From positions 62,001 to 126,000 of the forward strand of contig NZ_BBIU01000016.1 in NCBI RefSeq assembly GCF_000730645.1: DNA of 64,000 bases, written 5' to 3'. The position numbers and the translations under genes are program-made. This document shows positions 25,839-34,712 of the stretch, piece by piece; positions within the stretch are counted from its first letter, which is position 1, and every line of letters begins with the position of its first letter. The notes below the pieces were generated by a model. It saw nothing but the letters and a program-made list of their open reading frames with translations. It had not been told where the DNA came from and did not search any database. The stretch comes from Pseudomonas parafulva NBRC 16636 = DSM 17004 (GTDB lineage: Bacteria; Pseudomonadota; Gammaproteobacteria; Pseudomonadales; Pseudomonadaceae).

Positions 25839-27707
25839 ATGGACAATATGGATATGGCCCACCTCTTCCCTTCATTCGGCGCATGCCGCTTCGATTCCCA
25901 AGGCGAAAAACGGCTTGCCGAGCGCCTCGAAAAAAAACTCTCTGATGACTGGCTATGCTGGTTCAACGTGCCCGTGGGGCCCAAAGGGCTGCAACCGGAC
26001 TTCGTACTGTTGAACCCGAAACTGGGGCTGCTGGTGCTTGAGGTAAAAGACTGGAAATTGAGTTCACTGATCTCATTAACCGTCAACGACGTCAAAAAGC
26101 TTGATGACGGCCAGGAGAAAACCGTCATCAACCCTATGGCCCAAGCGCGCAAGAATGCCTTTGAAACGGTACAAGCGCTTGAAAAAGACCCTGCACTTAC
26201 CCAAGGGCCCGACGCCTACAGACCCGGCAAACTGATGATGCCGTACAGTTGGGGCGTAGTGCTCACCGAGATCACACGCAAGGAATTCAACACCAAAGCC
26301 CTGGGCACAGCCATGGAGAGCGTGCGGGTCATCTGCAAGGACGAGATGTATGAAACTACAGACAGCGCAGAATTCCAGCAGCGTGTTTGCGCCATGTTCG
26401 TTCATCAGTTCCCCGTCCACCTGCACGACGAACAGATCGACCGGGTTCGCTATCACCTGTTTCCAGAAATACGCCTGAACCCGGCGCGCGCACAGTTCGG
26501 ATTATTCAACGAGCAGGACGCGCCCCTGCCCAGCCTTATGAAAGTGATGGACCTGCAGCAGGAACAGCTGGCTCGGTCGATGGGGAATGGCCATCGGGTC
26601 ATCCACGGTGTCGCAGGCAGTGGCAAGACCATGGTGCTGGTTTATCGCAGCCTGTATCTCGCGCGGTCATGCAGCAAGCCGGTGCTGGTGCTGTGCTACA
26701 ACAAAACCCTGGCGGGGCGCCTGAATCAGGTACTGCAACAACACCGTGCAGACGATAAGGTGGTTGCCATCAGCTTCCACGCCTGGTGCCACAAACTGCT
26801 GACAACGGCACAACTTCCAATCCCCGACCTCAAAGGGTCGAAGTTCGTACAGGCACTGGAAGAAGACGTCTTGCGCCATATGCAAAACGGCACGCTTGCT
26901 GCTGAGCAATACGCCGCCATCCTGATTGACGAAGGGCATGACTTCAAACCCGAGTGGTTCCAGCTGGTCATCCATCAGCTTGAGCGCGAGCGCGAAGACC
27001 TGCTGGTGCTGTACGACGACGCACAGGCCATCTATCGCGGCAAGGCAAAGCTCACTTCAAAAATGGCCTTCAGCTTCGCCAGTGTGGGCATCAAGGCTTC
27101 TGGGCGCACCACCGTGCTACGCATTAACTATCGCAATACACTGGAAGTGCTGTCCGTGGCGCATGCTTTTTCCAAAGAGTTGCTGAACGCGCGCGATGCC
27201 GAAGACGATCAGGTCCCGGTGCTGGCACCTCAAAGCGCAGGGCGGCGAGGTGACATGCCACAGTTGCTCAACCAGCCAGGGCTAATGCAGGAAGCCCAAT
27301 GCCTGGTCGGGCGGTTGCAGTCGGAGCATGAAAACGGCAGGGCCTGGGAAGACATGGCGATCATCTATCGACATAACGCACAGGCCACGTGGATTGAAGA
27401 GGCGCTCACATCCGCAGGCATTCCTTTTACCACTGCACGAAGCGTCTCAAAGCGCAAAACGCTCTATGCGCACGATTCGGTAAAGGTAGTCAGCATGCAC
27501 TCCAGCAAGGGCCTGGAGTTTGGTTTTGTGATGATTCCTCGCCTACACGAGATGCCGGCGCAAGGTGAAGACGAAGTCGACGAGATGCGGCTGCTTTATG
27601 TGGCCATGACGCGGGCCGTGGACCGGCTGGTGATGAGCCATCAAACCCACTCCGGCTTTACTGAACGCCTTGAAGAGGCGATCAATCAGGTAAAAGCCAA
27701 CCTCTGA
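25839..27707 (+). CDS. NERD-domain UvrD/Rep-type superfamily 1 helicase
   Basis: This protein has about 620 residues. Residues about 15-120 form a NERD nuclease-related domain (KGLQPDFVLLNPKLGLLVLE-VKDW). The helicase core follows: Walker A VAGSGKTMVLVYRSL near residue 260, Walker B AAILIDEGHDF, motif III-like LLVLYDDAQAIY, and motifs V and VI VVSMHSSKGLEFGFV and MRLLYVAMTRAVDRL. The start is uncertain: ATG at 25,839 is too close to AGGA, while the in-frame ATG at 25,848 has better spacing. Such fusions are found in accessory regions and may degrade or remodel DNA. It is followed by a second NERD protein. Confidence 0.85.
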   Translation: MDNMDMAHLFPSFGACRFDSQGEKRLAERLEKKLSDDWLCWFNVPVGPKGLQPDFVLLNPKLGLLVLEVKDWKLSSLISLTVNDVKKLDDGQEKTVINPMAQARKNAFETVQALEKDPALTQGPDAYRPGKLMMPYSWGVVLTEITRKEFNTKALGTAMESVRVICKDEMYETTDSAEFQQRVCAMFVHQFPVHLHDEQIDRVRYHLFPEIRLNPARAQFGLFNEQDAPLPSLMKVMDLQQEQLARSMGNGHRVIHGVAGSGKTMVLVYRSLYLARSCSKPVLVLCYNKTLAGRLNQVLQQHRADDKVVAISFHAWCHKLLTTAQLPIPDLKGSKFVQALEEDVLRHMQNGTLAAEQYAAILIDEGHDFKPEWFQLVIHQLEREREDLLVLYDDAQAIYRGKAKLTSKMAFSFASVGIKASGRTTVLRINYRNTLEVLSVAHAFSKELLNARDAEDDQVPVLAPQSAGRRGDMPQLLNQPGLMQEAQCLVGRLQSEHENGRAWEDMAIIYRHNAQATWIEEALTSAGIPFTTARSVSKRKTLYAHDSVKVVSMHSSKGLEFGFVMIPRLHEMPAQGEDEVDEMRLLYVAMTRAVDRLVMSHQTHSGFTERLEEAINQVKANL

Positions 27708-27756
27708 CACTCACCCGCCCTGGCGTAACAACCTGGGGCCGTAAGAAGGTTTTGAA

Positions 27757-28419
27757 ATGGACGTCACTGCAATTCTCAGTCAGCACTGGGCCACCCTGGC
27801 CTGGCTGGCTTTGGTCTTTATTCTGTTGCTGATCGTGAAAACTCCAGCCGCCAAGGGTTATCTTGGGGAGTTATTTGTGCGCTACGTTACGTGGTTGCAA
27901 CTGGATGAAAAAACCTACCGCCGTGTGCACAACGTCACGCTGAGTACTCCCGACGGCACCACGCAGATTGATCACGTCTTCGTCTCGGTTTACGGCATTT
28001 TTGTGCTTGAGACAAAGAACATGCGCGGCTGGATTTTCGGCACAGCGCAGCAACCGCAGTGGACGCAGAAAATCTACAAAAAAACCTTTAAATTTCAAAA
28101 CCCATTGCGGCAGAACTACAAACACCTCAAGGCACTTGAAGCGATGCTGGCCATTCCTTTCCAGCATATTCACTCAGTCATCACGTTTGTCGGAGAAAGC
28201 ACATTCAAGACTGAAATGCCGGCGAACGTCACCCGTGGCAGTGATTTCATCCGATATATCAAATCCTTTAAGGTGCCCGTTTTCAGTGGGGAAGAGGTTG
28301 ATGCCTTGCTCCAGACGCTGCAGAGCGGTAGGCGTGCACCCACCCTCGCCACTCACCGTGAACATGTGCAACACCTCCAACGGCGAAACGATCCACCTCG
28401 CGCCAAGGACGTAACTTAA
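27757..28419 (+). CDS. Membrane-anchored NERD-domain protein
   Basis: This 220-residue protein has an N-terminal transmembrane helix (residues about 13-28, ATLAWLALVFILLLIV) followed by a NERD domain: GYLGELFVRYVTWL, DGTTQIDHVFVSVYGIFVLE and TKNMRGWIFG give the acidic E-D-ExK-like nuclease pattern. It lies 49 bases after the NERD helicase and is probably co-transcribed. Function is unknown; the pair could act together on DNA at the membrane. Confidence 0.8.
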   Translation: MDVTAILSQHWATLAWLALVFILLLIVKTPAAKGYLGELFVRYVTWLQLDEKTYRRVHNVTLSTPDGTTQIDHVFVSVYGIFVLETKNMRGWIFGTAQQPQWTQKIYKKTFKFQNPLRQNYKHLKALEAMLAIPFQHIHSVITFVGESTFKTEMPANVTRGSDFIRYIKSFKVPVFSGEEVDALLQTLQSGRRAPTLATHREHVQHLQRRNDPPRAKDVT

Positions 28420-28441
28420 TAGTCTGCAGCAGCGGCCTATT

Positions 28442-30385
28442 TCACGCCTTGCTAACCGCCTGCCGCACCTTGCCCAGCAACTCGCTCATCTTGAAGGGCT
28501 TGAGCAACATGTCCATGCCATCCCCCAGAAACGCCTGACGGTCCAGCGCGGCGTCGGCGTAACCGGTCATGAACAGCACGGGCAACTCAGGCCGGTAGCC
28601 TCGGGCAAGGTCTGCCAGTTCACGCCCGTTCAGGGTGGGCAGGCCGACATCCGTCAGCATCAGGTCCAGGTGGGCATCGGACTGCAAATGGGCCAAGGCC
28701 TCCTCGATGCTGGCGGCCAGCGTGCAACGGTAGCCCGCATCCCCCAGCGCCTCGGCCACCGACAGGCGCACGGCCGTCATATCTTCGACAATCAGCACAT
28801 GTTCACCACTGCCCGGCTGGTCCTGGGCAGCCTCACGCTGCACATGCACGGCCGCCTGTACACTGGCGGGCAACATCAAGGTGACCTCGGTGCCCTGCCC
28901 CACCGCGCTGCTCAGCACCACGTGGCCACCGGATTGCCTGGCGAAGCCGTAAATGGTCGACAGCCCCAGGCCGGTGCCCTGGCCCAGCGGCTTGGTGGTG
29001 AAGAACGGGTCGAAGACCTTTTCCAGCAGTTCGGCGTCGATACCGGTGCCGTTGTCCCGCACACTAACCGCCACATACGGGCCGTCCACCAGGTTAGGGT
29101 TGCCCTGGGACCAGCGGGCACAGGTGTCGACCCAGATGTGCCCGCCCTTGGGCAGCGCGTCACGGGCGTTGATGACCAGATTGAGCACGGCGCTTTCCAG
29201 CTGCACCGGGTCAACCAGGGCAATTGCAGGCTGGTTGGAAAGGTTGAGCGTGAGGGTGATGCGCTCGCCGATCGTGCGGGTAATCAATTCTTCCAGCGAA
29301 CGTACGTGGCGATTGACGTCTATTGGCCGCGTGTCGAGCGGCTGCTGACGGGCGAAAGCCAGCAGACGATGGGTGAGCGACGCAGCACTGGTAGCCGAAC
29401 TCAGCGCTGCCTCGGCATAGCGGGTTACCCTTTCAGGCCGGTTCTCGGCCACGCGTTTGCAGATCAGTTCAAGGCTGGTGATGATGCCGGTCAGCAGGTT
29501 GTTGAAGTCGTGGGCGATACCGCCGGTAAGGCTGCCCAAGGCGTCCATCTTTTGCAGCTGCAGCAATTGCGCCTCGGTACGCTCGCGCACTGCCACCTCA
29601 CGTGCGAGCTGGCTGGTGGCATCGTCCAGCTGGGCCAGGTGCGAACGCTCACGGTGGCGGTGTTCGGTGATGTCCTCGACGAACACCAGGCACAGCCCCG
29701 GCGCCTGGTAGGGCGACAGCTGCCATTCGGTCTCGCGCACATGGCCGTGCAACTGCATGCTCAAGGTGCCTTTCCAGCGTTCGCCGGCCAGCAGGTGTTC
29801 ACGCAGGCTGGCCAGGGCCGCCTCCTGCCCGTCGGCAAAGCACTCGCGCAGTTGCACCGGGTCGTGGTTGTCCTGGGTGAGGTGAATGAACGCCTGGTTG
29901 CACTCGTGCACTTTCAGGTCGGCGTCCATTACCGCGATAGGCGCCGACACGCCGGTGAATATCTCGCGAAAGCGTGCCTCGCTCTGGCGCAGGGCACGTT
30001 CGGCATCGCGTACCCGCAGCAGGGTACGCAAGGTGGCCAGCAGCACGTCCGGGTCTACCGGATGGGTGAGGTAGGCATCGGCACCCGCATTCAGCCCGGT
30101 AATGATGTCGCCGCTCTGAATGGACGCCGCAGACACATGAATCACAGGCAACAAGGCGGTGCGCACGTCCTGGCGCAGCAGCCGGACAATGTCGAAGCCG
30201 CTCATGTCCGGCAGGTTCACATCCAGAATCAGCGCATCGATGTGGCGTTCGCGAATCAACGCCAGCCCTTGTACACCTGTGCCCGCCTCGAGTACCTCAT
30301 AGCCGTGCACCGCCAGGCGCCTGCGCAGTGCGTAGCGGGTGGCAACGTTGTCATCGACGATCAGCAGGCGCACATCAGCACTCAT
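28442..30385 (-). CDS. Hybrid sensor kinase REC-PAS-HisKA-HATPase-REC
   Basis: This 647-residue protein starts at MSADVRLLIVDDN (30,385). An N-terminal receiver (phosphoacceptor Asp in ALILDVNLPDMSG) is followed by a PAS domain (about 145-260), a coiled linker, the HisKA motif GGIAHDFNNLL, a HATPase (NLVINARDAL, DNGTGID, GTGLGLSTIYG) and a C-terminal receiver (LMLTDVGLPTLNGREL). It has no membrane segment, so it is cytosolic. It overlaps the upstream kinase gene by 11 bases and ends the stressosome-type operon, so it probably takes output from that complex. Confidence 0.9.
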   Translation of the reverse strand: MSADVRLLIVDDNVATRYALRRRLAVHGYEVLEAGTGVQGLALIRERHIDALILDVNLPDMSGFDIVRLLRQDVRTALLPVIHVSAASIQSGDIITGLNAGADAYLTHPVDPDVLLATLRTLLRVRDAERALRQSEARFREIFTGVSAPIAVMDADLKVHECNQAFIHLTQDNHDPVQLRECFADGQEAALASLREHLLAGERWKGTLSMQLHGHVRETEWQLSPYQAPGLCLVFVEDITEHRHRERSHLAQLDDATSQLAREVAVRERTEAQLLQLQKMDALGSLTGGIAHDFNNLLTGIITSLELICKRVAENRPERVTRYAEAALSSATSAASLTHRLLAFARQQPLDTRPIDVNRHVRSLEELITRTIGERITLTLNLSNQPAIALVDPVQLESAVLNLVINARDALPKGGHIWVDTCARWSQGNPNLVDGPYVAVSVRDNGTGIDAELLEKVFDPFFTTKPLGQGTGLGLSTIYGFARQSGGHVVLSSAVGQGTEVTLMLPASVQAAVHVQREAAQDQPGSGEHVLIVEDMTAVRLSVAEALGDAGYRCTLAASIEEALAHLQSDAHLDLMLTDVGLPTLNGRELADLARGYRPELPVLFMTGYADAALDRQAFLGDGMDMLLKPFKMSELLGKVRQAVSKA

Positions 30386-31223
30386 CCAGGTTCTCCTGGG
30401 CCAAAGCCAGCGGGATAACCACAGAGAAGCACGAGCCTTTGCCCGGCTCACTGTGCACACTCACCTGACCGCCCAGCAGCATTGCAAAGCGTTTGCACAA
30501 CGACAGGCCCAAGCCGGTGCCGCGCAGGCGTTTCTGCAGCGGCGAATCGAGCTGGGCGAAGTCTTCGAACAGCGTGTCCAGCAACTCCGGCGCGATACCA
30601 ATGCCGGTATCGGTCACGGAAAAGCACACACTGCCTTCGCCGTGCAGGCTCGCTGAAACCCGTACCTCACCGCGGGAGGTAAATTTCAATGCGTTGGAAA
30701 TGAAATTGCGCAAAATCTGGGCAAGTTTCTTGTCGTCGGTATACAGCTGCGGCAGGCCCGCCGGCTCTTCGAATATAAGGTCCACCGCCGACCCATCGAC
30801 AATGGGCCGGAACATCCCACGCAGAGCGGCAAACAGGTCGAACATGTCGAACCACGCGGGCGAGATGGTGATGCGACCCGCCTCGATCTTGGCCAGGTCC
30901 AGCAAGTCGTCGACCATGTCGGACAGCTCACGCGTGGCGTTGCTGATGAAGGCCACCTGACGGTGCTGCTCTGCCGACAGCGGCCCGTCCAGTTCGTCGG
31001 TCAGCAGGCCGGTGATGCTCAGGATGGAACCCAGCGGCGTGCGAAACTCATGGCTCATGTAGGCCAGAAAGCGGCTTTTCAGGTCAGAGGCCTGGCGCAG
31101 TTGCTCGGCTTGGGTGTCTAGCTCGGCATACAGCGCCAGCACGCCCTGGTTGGTTTCATCCAGCTCGCTACGCAGCGCGTCGTTTTCGGCCTGCAGCCGG
31201 GCGACCAGGGTTGGGTCAGACAT
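30375..31223 (-). CDS. Cytosolic sensor histidine kinase
   Basis: This 282-residue kinase has a short N-terminal coiled coil (residues about 7-50) in place of a sensor, then HisKA with the phosphorylated His in FLAYMSHEFRTPLGSI and a HATPase with NFISNALKFT, DTGIGI and GTGLGLSLCKR. There is no transmembrane helix. It overlaps the SpoIIE-fusion gene upstream by 8 bases and the hybrid kinase downstream by 11 bases, so all are translated as one unit. The coiled coil may dock onto the stressosome proteins; this is inference. Confidence 0.9.
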   Translation of the reverse strand: MSDPTLVARLQAENDALRSELDETNQGVLALYAELDTQAEQLRQASDLKSRFLAYMSHEFRTPLGSILSITGLLTDELDGPLSAEQHRQVAFISNATRELSDMVDDLLDLAKIEAGRITISPAWFDMFDLFAALRGMFRPIVDGSAVDLIFEEPAGLPQLYTDDKKLAQILRNFISNALKFTSRGEVRVSASLHGEGSVCFSVTDTGIGIAPELLDTLFEDFAQLDSPLQKRLRGTGLGLSLCKRFAMLLGGQVSVHSEPGKGSCFSVVIPLALAQENLDEC

Positions 31224-32235
31224 GCACAGCCTCCAGGTCGATCACCAGCACGGTCACATCATCCCGGCCACGGCAGAAGTCGCGGTGCAGCACAGCCGCG
31301 ATCACCGCCGGGTGGCGATGCACCAGGCCAGGGTAATCCTGAAGGTTCCAACGGGACTGCAGGCCGTCGCTGTACATGATCAACACATTTCCGTTCAGAT
31401 CAGCGTAGTCGAATACTTGGGTTTTTCTGAATTGCCCGCCCACGATCCCGGGCAGCGACGCCAGGCCGCGTTGCTGCGTACCGGCTACCAGGCATGCACC
31501 GATATTGCCGATACCCGTGAAGGCAAGGCGGTTGGACGCGCCGTTGTATTGAGCCACCGCCACGGCGCCACCCCGAGTACCGGACATGGCCTGGTGCAGG
31601 GCCTGCAGCTGTTGCAACGGCTCGGCAAAAGGCGCGCTGGCGAACACCGTAGCGCCGGTCAGGGCCGCCGCCTCGGCTTCACGGCCGTGGCCCAGGCCGT
31701 CGATCACCAGCGCACTGACCTGCTGGCCATCGACGGCCAGGTACCAGGTGTCGCCACAGGCCGGGTCGCCATGCAGCGCATGCTGGGTTGCCCCCCAGCG
31801 CTGGTCGGCAGCCACGTCGTGCTTGCCATACAGACGGGCAAGCACCACCGCCCCGCGTGTATCGGCATGCACATCGAACACTTGAGCCAGGCGCGCAACA
31901 GCGCCCATGCCGATACCTTGGGTGCCTGCAGACGAGTAGCCGTCGGCCAGGCACGCCTGGGCGTCGAAGCCCTGGGCGCGGTCCACGGTGAGCACTTCAA
32001 TACCGTAGCGGCCACCTTCACGCGGCAACACCCGCAGGTGCAGCTCGCCGTGGCCTGCATGTTTGAGCACGTTGCTGCACAGCTCGGTGGTTACCAATGC
32101 AACGCGCCCGGCGTCCTGTTCATCGAAGCCGTGGTCCTCGCCCAGTTTCTGCGCAATGCGCCGGGCATGGCCGACATCACTCGGGTCGGCCAATGGCACC
32201 ACCCGCGTCACAGTGGCAGCGATGCTCAAGCCCAT
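31216..32235 (-). CDS. Fusion of RsbW/RsbT-like ATPase with SpoIIE/RsbX-type phosphatase
   Basis: This 339-residue protein has an N-terminal GHKL ATPase (residues about 1-130; VALVTTELCSNVLKHAGHGE) and a C-terminal PP2C phosphatase with CGDTWYLAVDGQQ, VIDGLGHGREA, GIGNIGA, MYSDGLQS and RDDVTVLV. The acidic metal-binding residues are present. In stressosomes, RsbX resets the complex by dephosphorylating RsbS and RsbR; here a kinase-like domain is added in the same chain. It overlaps rsbT by 10 bases. Confidence 0.88.
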   Translation of the reverse strand: MGLSIAATVTRVVPLADPSDVGHARRIAQKLGEDHGFDEQDAGRVALVTTELCSNVLKHAGHGELHLRVLPREGGRYGIEVLTVDRAQGFDAQACLADGYSSAGTQGIGMGAVARLAQVFDVHADTRGAVVLARLYGKHDVAADQRWGATQHALHGDPACGDTWYLAVDGQQVSALVIDGLGHGREAEAAALTGATVFASAPFAEPLQQLQALHQAMSGTRGGAVAVAQYNGASNRLAFTGIGNIGACLVAGTQQRGLASLPGIVGGQFRKTQVFDYADLNGNVLIMYSDGLQSRWNLQDYPGLVHRHPAVIAAVLHRDFCRGRDDVTVLVIDLEAVHV

Positions 32236-32630
32236 CGAGTGATCGTCACGCGCGTGCCCTGGCCAGGGGCTGTGTCCAGCTCGAACTCGTCGACCAAACG
32301 CCTGGCGCCGGTCAGGCCAAGGCCCAGGCCGCCCCCGGATGTCCAGCCATCGGTCAACGCCAGGTTGATGTCGGGGATCCCCGGGCCTTCATCGCGGAAC
32401 AGCAGACGCAGGCCGGTGCGCCCATAGTTGTCCAGAATCTGCCAGTCCATGTCGCCACCGCCGCCATACACCACGGTGTTGCGCGCCAGTTCGCTGACAG
32501 CAGTCACCAGCTTGGTCAGGTCGACCAGGCGCATGCCGCACTCCCCGGCCAGCTTGCGCGCCAGCTGGCGTGCGAGCACCACATCCTGTTCGATACGCAC
32601 CGGCAGGCTGCCGCTGTCGCGCACGTTCAT
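32226..32630 (-). CDS. rsbT: RsbT-like serine/threonine kinase of a stressosome
   Basis: This 134-residue GHKL kinase has the N box in VSELARNTVVYGGGG, then DEGPGIPD and GGGLGLGLTGARRLVDEFEL, as in Bacillus RsbT. It should phosphorylate RsbS and RsbR and be released on stress. Its gene overlaps rsbS by 4 bases and the SpoIIE fusion by 10 bases, in the canonical R-S-T order. Confidence 0.9.
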   Translation of the reverse strand: MNVRDSGSLPVRIEQDVVLARQLARKLAGECGMRLVDLTKLVTAVSELARNTVVYGGGGDMDWQILDNYGRTGLRLLFRDEGPGIPDINLALTDGWTSGGGLGLGLTGARRLVDEFELDTAPGQGTRVTITRWA

Positions 32631-32989
32631 GTGCGCTCCAGACGTTGACGCAGCACCTGCATGCCGCGCTCCACGTTCAACGCCGTGCTGACGCCCGGTA
32701 GGGTCAGCCCCAGTTCCACCAGCGTGATGGCAACCGCCGGCTGCATGCCCACCACCATGGTTTCGGCATCCAGAATGCGCGAGAGCCCGGAGATGCTGGC
32801 AATCATGCGGCCGATGAAAGAGTCGACCATGTCCAGCGCCGAGATGTCGATCAATACGCCCCGCGCCGAGATACGGCTGATCCGCTCGGTAAGGTCTTCT
32901 TGCAGCGTCAGTGCCAGCTGGTCGTGCATGTCCACCTGGATGGTGACCAGCAGAAACTCGCCCATCTGCAGGATCGGTATACGTTCCAT
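32627..32989 (-). CDS. rsbS: RsbS-like STAS-domain scaffold of a stressosome
   Basis: This 120-residue single STAS domain protein has the likely phosphorylation site Ser57 in LDMVDSFIGRMI, aligned with Ser59 of Bacillus RsbS, and the MQPAVAITLVELGL segment. It forms the stressosome core with RsbR and holds RsbT. The gene is four bases from the rsbR stop and overlaps rsbT. Confidence 0.92.
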   Translation of the reverse strand: MERIPILQMGEFLLVTIQVDMHDQLALTLQEDLTERISRISARGVLIDISALDMVDSFIGRMIASISGLSRILDAETMVVGMQPAVAITLVELGLTLPGVSTALNVERGMQVLRQRLERT

Positions 32990-32993
32990 GGGC

Positions 32994-33845
32994 CTATACC
33001 CGCTGGCCGAGATCGCCGCCCACGCGGGTCAAGGCCAGTTTCAGGGCGTCGGACAGGTTGGCTTTGGTGGTCAGGGTGCCAAGGTCCAGGCCCAGGTGCA
33101 CGATGGTCTGGGCGATTTGTGGGCGGATGCCACTGATGATGCAGTCAGCGCCCATCAGGCGGATGGCGGTCACGGTCTTGAGCAGGTGTTGCGCCACCAG
33201 CGTGTCGACGGTCGGCACACCCGTGATGTCGATGATGGCGATTTCCGAACCGGTGTCGACGATACGCTGCAGCAGCGACTCCATCACCGTCTGGCTGCGT
33301 TGTGAATCCAGCGTGCCGATCAGGGGCAGCGCCAGCACGCCATCCCACAGCTTTACCACCGGGGTGGACAGCTCAAGGAGTTCTTCCTGCTGGCGACGGA
33401 TCACGGTTTCACGGGAAGCCTGATAGGTACGGATGGTGTGCATGCCCATGCTGTCGAGCAGCTCGGAGATCAGCCACAGCTGCTCGGCCAGGGTCGCCGG
33501 GTCGTCCCGGTAATGGGCCTGCAACAGGGCGAACAACGGCCCCTTCAGCGCAAAGATGAAATACACCGTCTGGTGTGAGTCATGGCCCAGTTGCGCGCGG
33601 GTGGACGAGAGCTTTTCCAGGAAGCGGCGTACGGCATCCCACCCTGCACCAGCCAGGCTGTTGCCGCTACCACTCTGCAGGCCTTCGCTGAGCAGTTGCA
33701 GGAACTCGCGGGTCTCCTGTTTCAGCACCTGCTCCTTGAGGTTGCGCGTGGCACCGTTGGCTTCCAGGCTCGCAATCCATTGCTCAAGCAACTGCTCCTG
33801 GTTGCTGTTGATCGCGTCCAACGTGCTGCCTTGCAGTGCTGCCAT
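32994..33845 (-). CDS. rsbR: RsbR-like stressosome sensor
   Basis: This 283-residue protein has an N-terminal helical or globin-like RsbR_N sensor (residues about 10-145) and a C-terminal STAS domain (about 160-280). Candidate phosphosites Thr215 (VPTVDTLVA) and Thr247 (GIRPQIAQTIV) match RsbR Thr171 and Thr205. It is first in a six-gene operon. Sensed signal is unknown. Confidence 0.9.
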   Translation of the reverse strand: MAALQGSTLDAINSNQEQLLEQWIASLEANGATRNLKEQVLKQETREFLQLLSEGLQSGSGNSLAGAGWDAVRRFLEKLSSTRAQLGHDSHQTVYFIFALKGPLFALLQAHYRDDPATLAEQLWLISELLDSMGMHTIRTYQASRETVIRRQQEELLELSTPVVKLWDGVLALPLIGTLDSQRSQTVMESLLQRIVDTGSEIAIIDITGVPTVDTLVAQHLLKTVTAIRLMGADCIISGIRPQIAQTIVHLGLDLGTLTTKANLSDALKLALTRVGGDLGQRV

Positions 33846-34193
33846 GTACCTGAGCTCCTGTAGCGAAAGCCGTCGCTTTCACGTGATGACCGGTGTTTTG
33901 TGAATGACATTTACCGGCCGAATTAGTTGTATTTGCGGCGCATTTAATTGCATTACGCCAGGCGTGGGTAGCCCCTGCCATTCACAAGCTGAAAAAAAAC
34001 CTGCGCACCCCGCAACGCGGCGCATTGGCCAAGATGTACCTGCCCCGTTTACAACCCCCAGTAATGGCTAAATGCCTTAACCTTGAAGGTGTTTTTTTCT
34101 TATCAAAAAGTTGATACGCCAGTATTTTTGATACAGAATCAGAAACAGGATGCATTTTAGCGTATTTACATATGCTGCAAGCGAGTACAGGGA
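33846..34193. other. Divergent control region between rsbR and the secretion island
   Basis: This 348-base gap separates the stressosome operon from the first plus-strand gene of the island. From about 34,075 it becomes AT-rich. It contains the inverted repeat at 34,101-34,116 and a further copy of one arm at 34,128. I see no gene, and no att-like repeat or integrase remnant. Confidence 0.6.
34101..34134. promoter_or_regulatory. TATCAA-AAAG-TTGATA inverted repeat plus third half-site
   Basis: TATCAA (34,101-34,106) and TTGATA (34,111-34,116) form a perfect inverted repeat. TTGATAC recurs at 34,128-34,134, 17 bases on. It lies 60-90 bases before the first island gene, where a regulator could bind. 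Confidence 0.4.
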
Positions 34194-34712
34194 ATGGACA
34201 AATTCGCCTTTTTCGGCCCGGTCGCGCCTACCATCGACCAGCTTGACCTCACCGCCAACGGCGTTTTGGGGCATTTTGCTAAGGGGCCTTTCAATACCTA
34301 TTTGGTCGGTCTTCTGGCAAGCATGGATCAGCACGACGACTGGGCGGTTGACCATGGTGAAGATGCCAGCCCTGAGCGGTTCGACATTCAATTGTTGATG
34401 CAGGAAATACAAGCGCTCGTGGAACACCATGCGGGGGCGCTGCACCAGGCTCCGCGTTCATTCGCCGAGCTTCTGGCACACCTTACTTCTTCGCGCTGCG
34501 CCTACCTCTCGCGGTATGTGGCGCAACGCAATCAGGGATTCCCCCAAGCGCTGAGCGCTTTGCTCAATGGCGATTCGTCTCAGACCCCGGAATTGAACGT
34601 GTTTAGTCAGCGGCTGGAAACCTTCGGCAAAGCCCGCCTGCTCAGCGAGATTTTCTCAGATGAGCGACTGCGCGAGATTTCACAGATCATGGAGAGTTAC
34701 GCAGATGTTTAA
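34194..34712 (+). CDS. Hypothetical protein, first gene of the plus-strand island operon
   Basis: This 172-residue soluble protein, mostly helical by composition, has no signal peptide or recognisable motif. The start is the first ATG of the frame; AGGG lies very close to it, so translation may be weak or the start may differ. Its stop overlaps the start of the next gene by 8 bases, which links it to a run of exported proteins within a type IVB secretion island. No function assigned. Confidence 0.65.
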   Translation: MDKFAFFGPVAPTIDQLDLTANGVLGHFAKGPFNTYLVGLLASMDQHDDWAVDHGEDASPERFDIQLLMQEIQALVEHHAGALHQAPRSFAELLAHLTSSRCAYLSRYVAQRNQGFPQALSALLNGDSSQTPELNVFSQRLETFGKARLLSEIFSDERLREISQIMESYADV

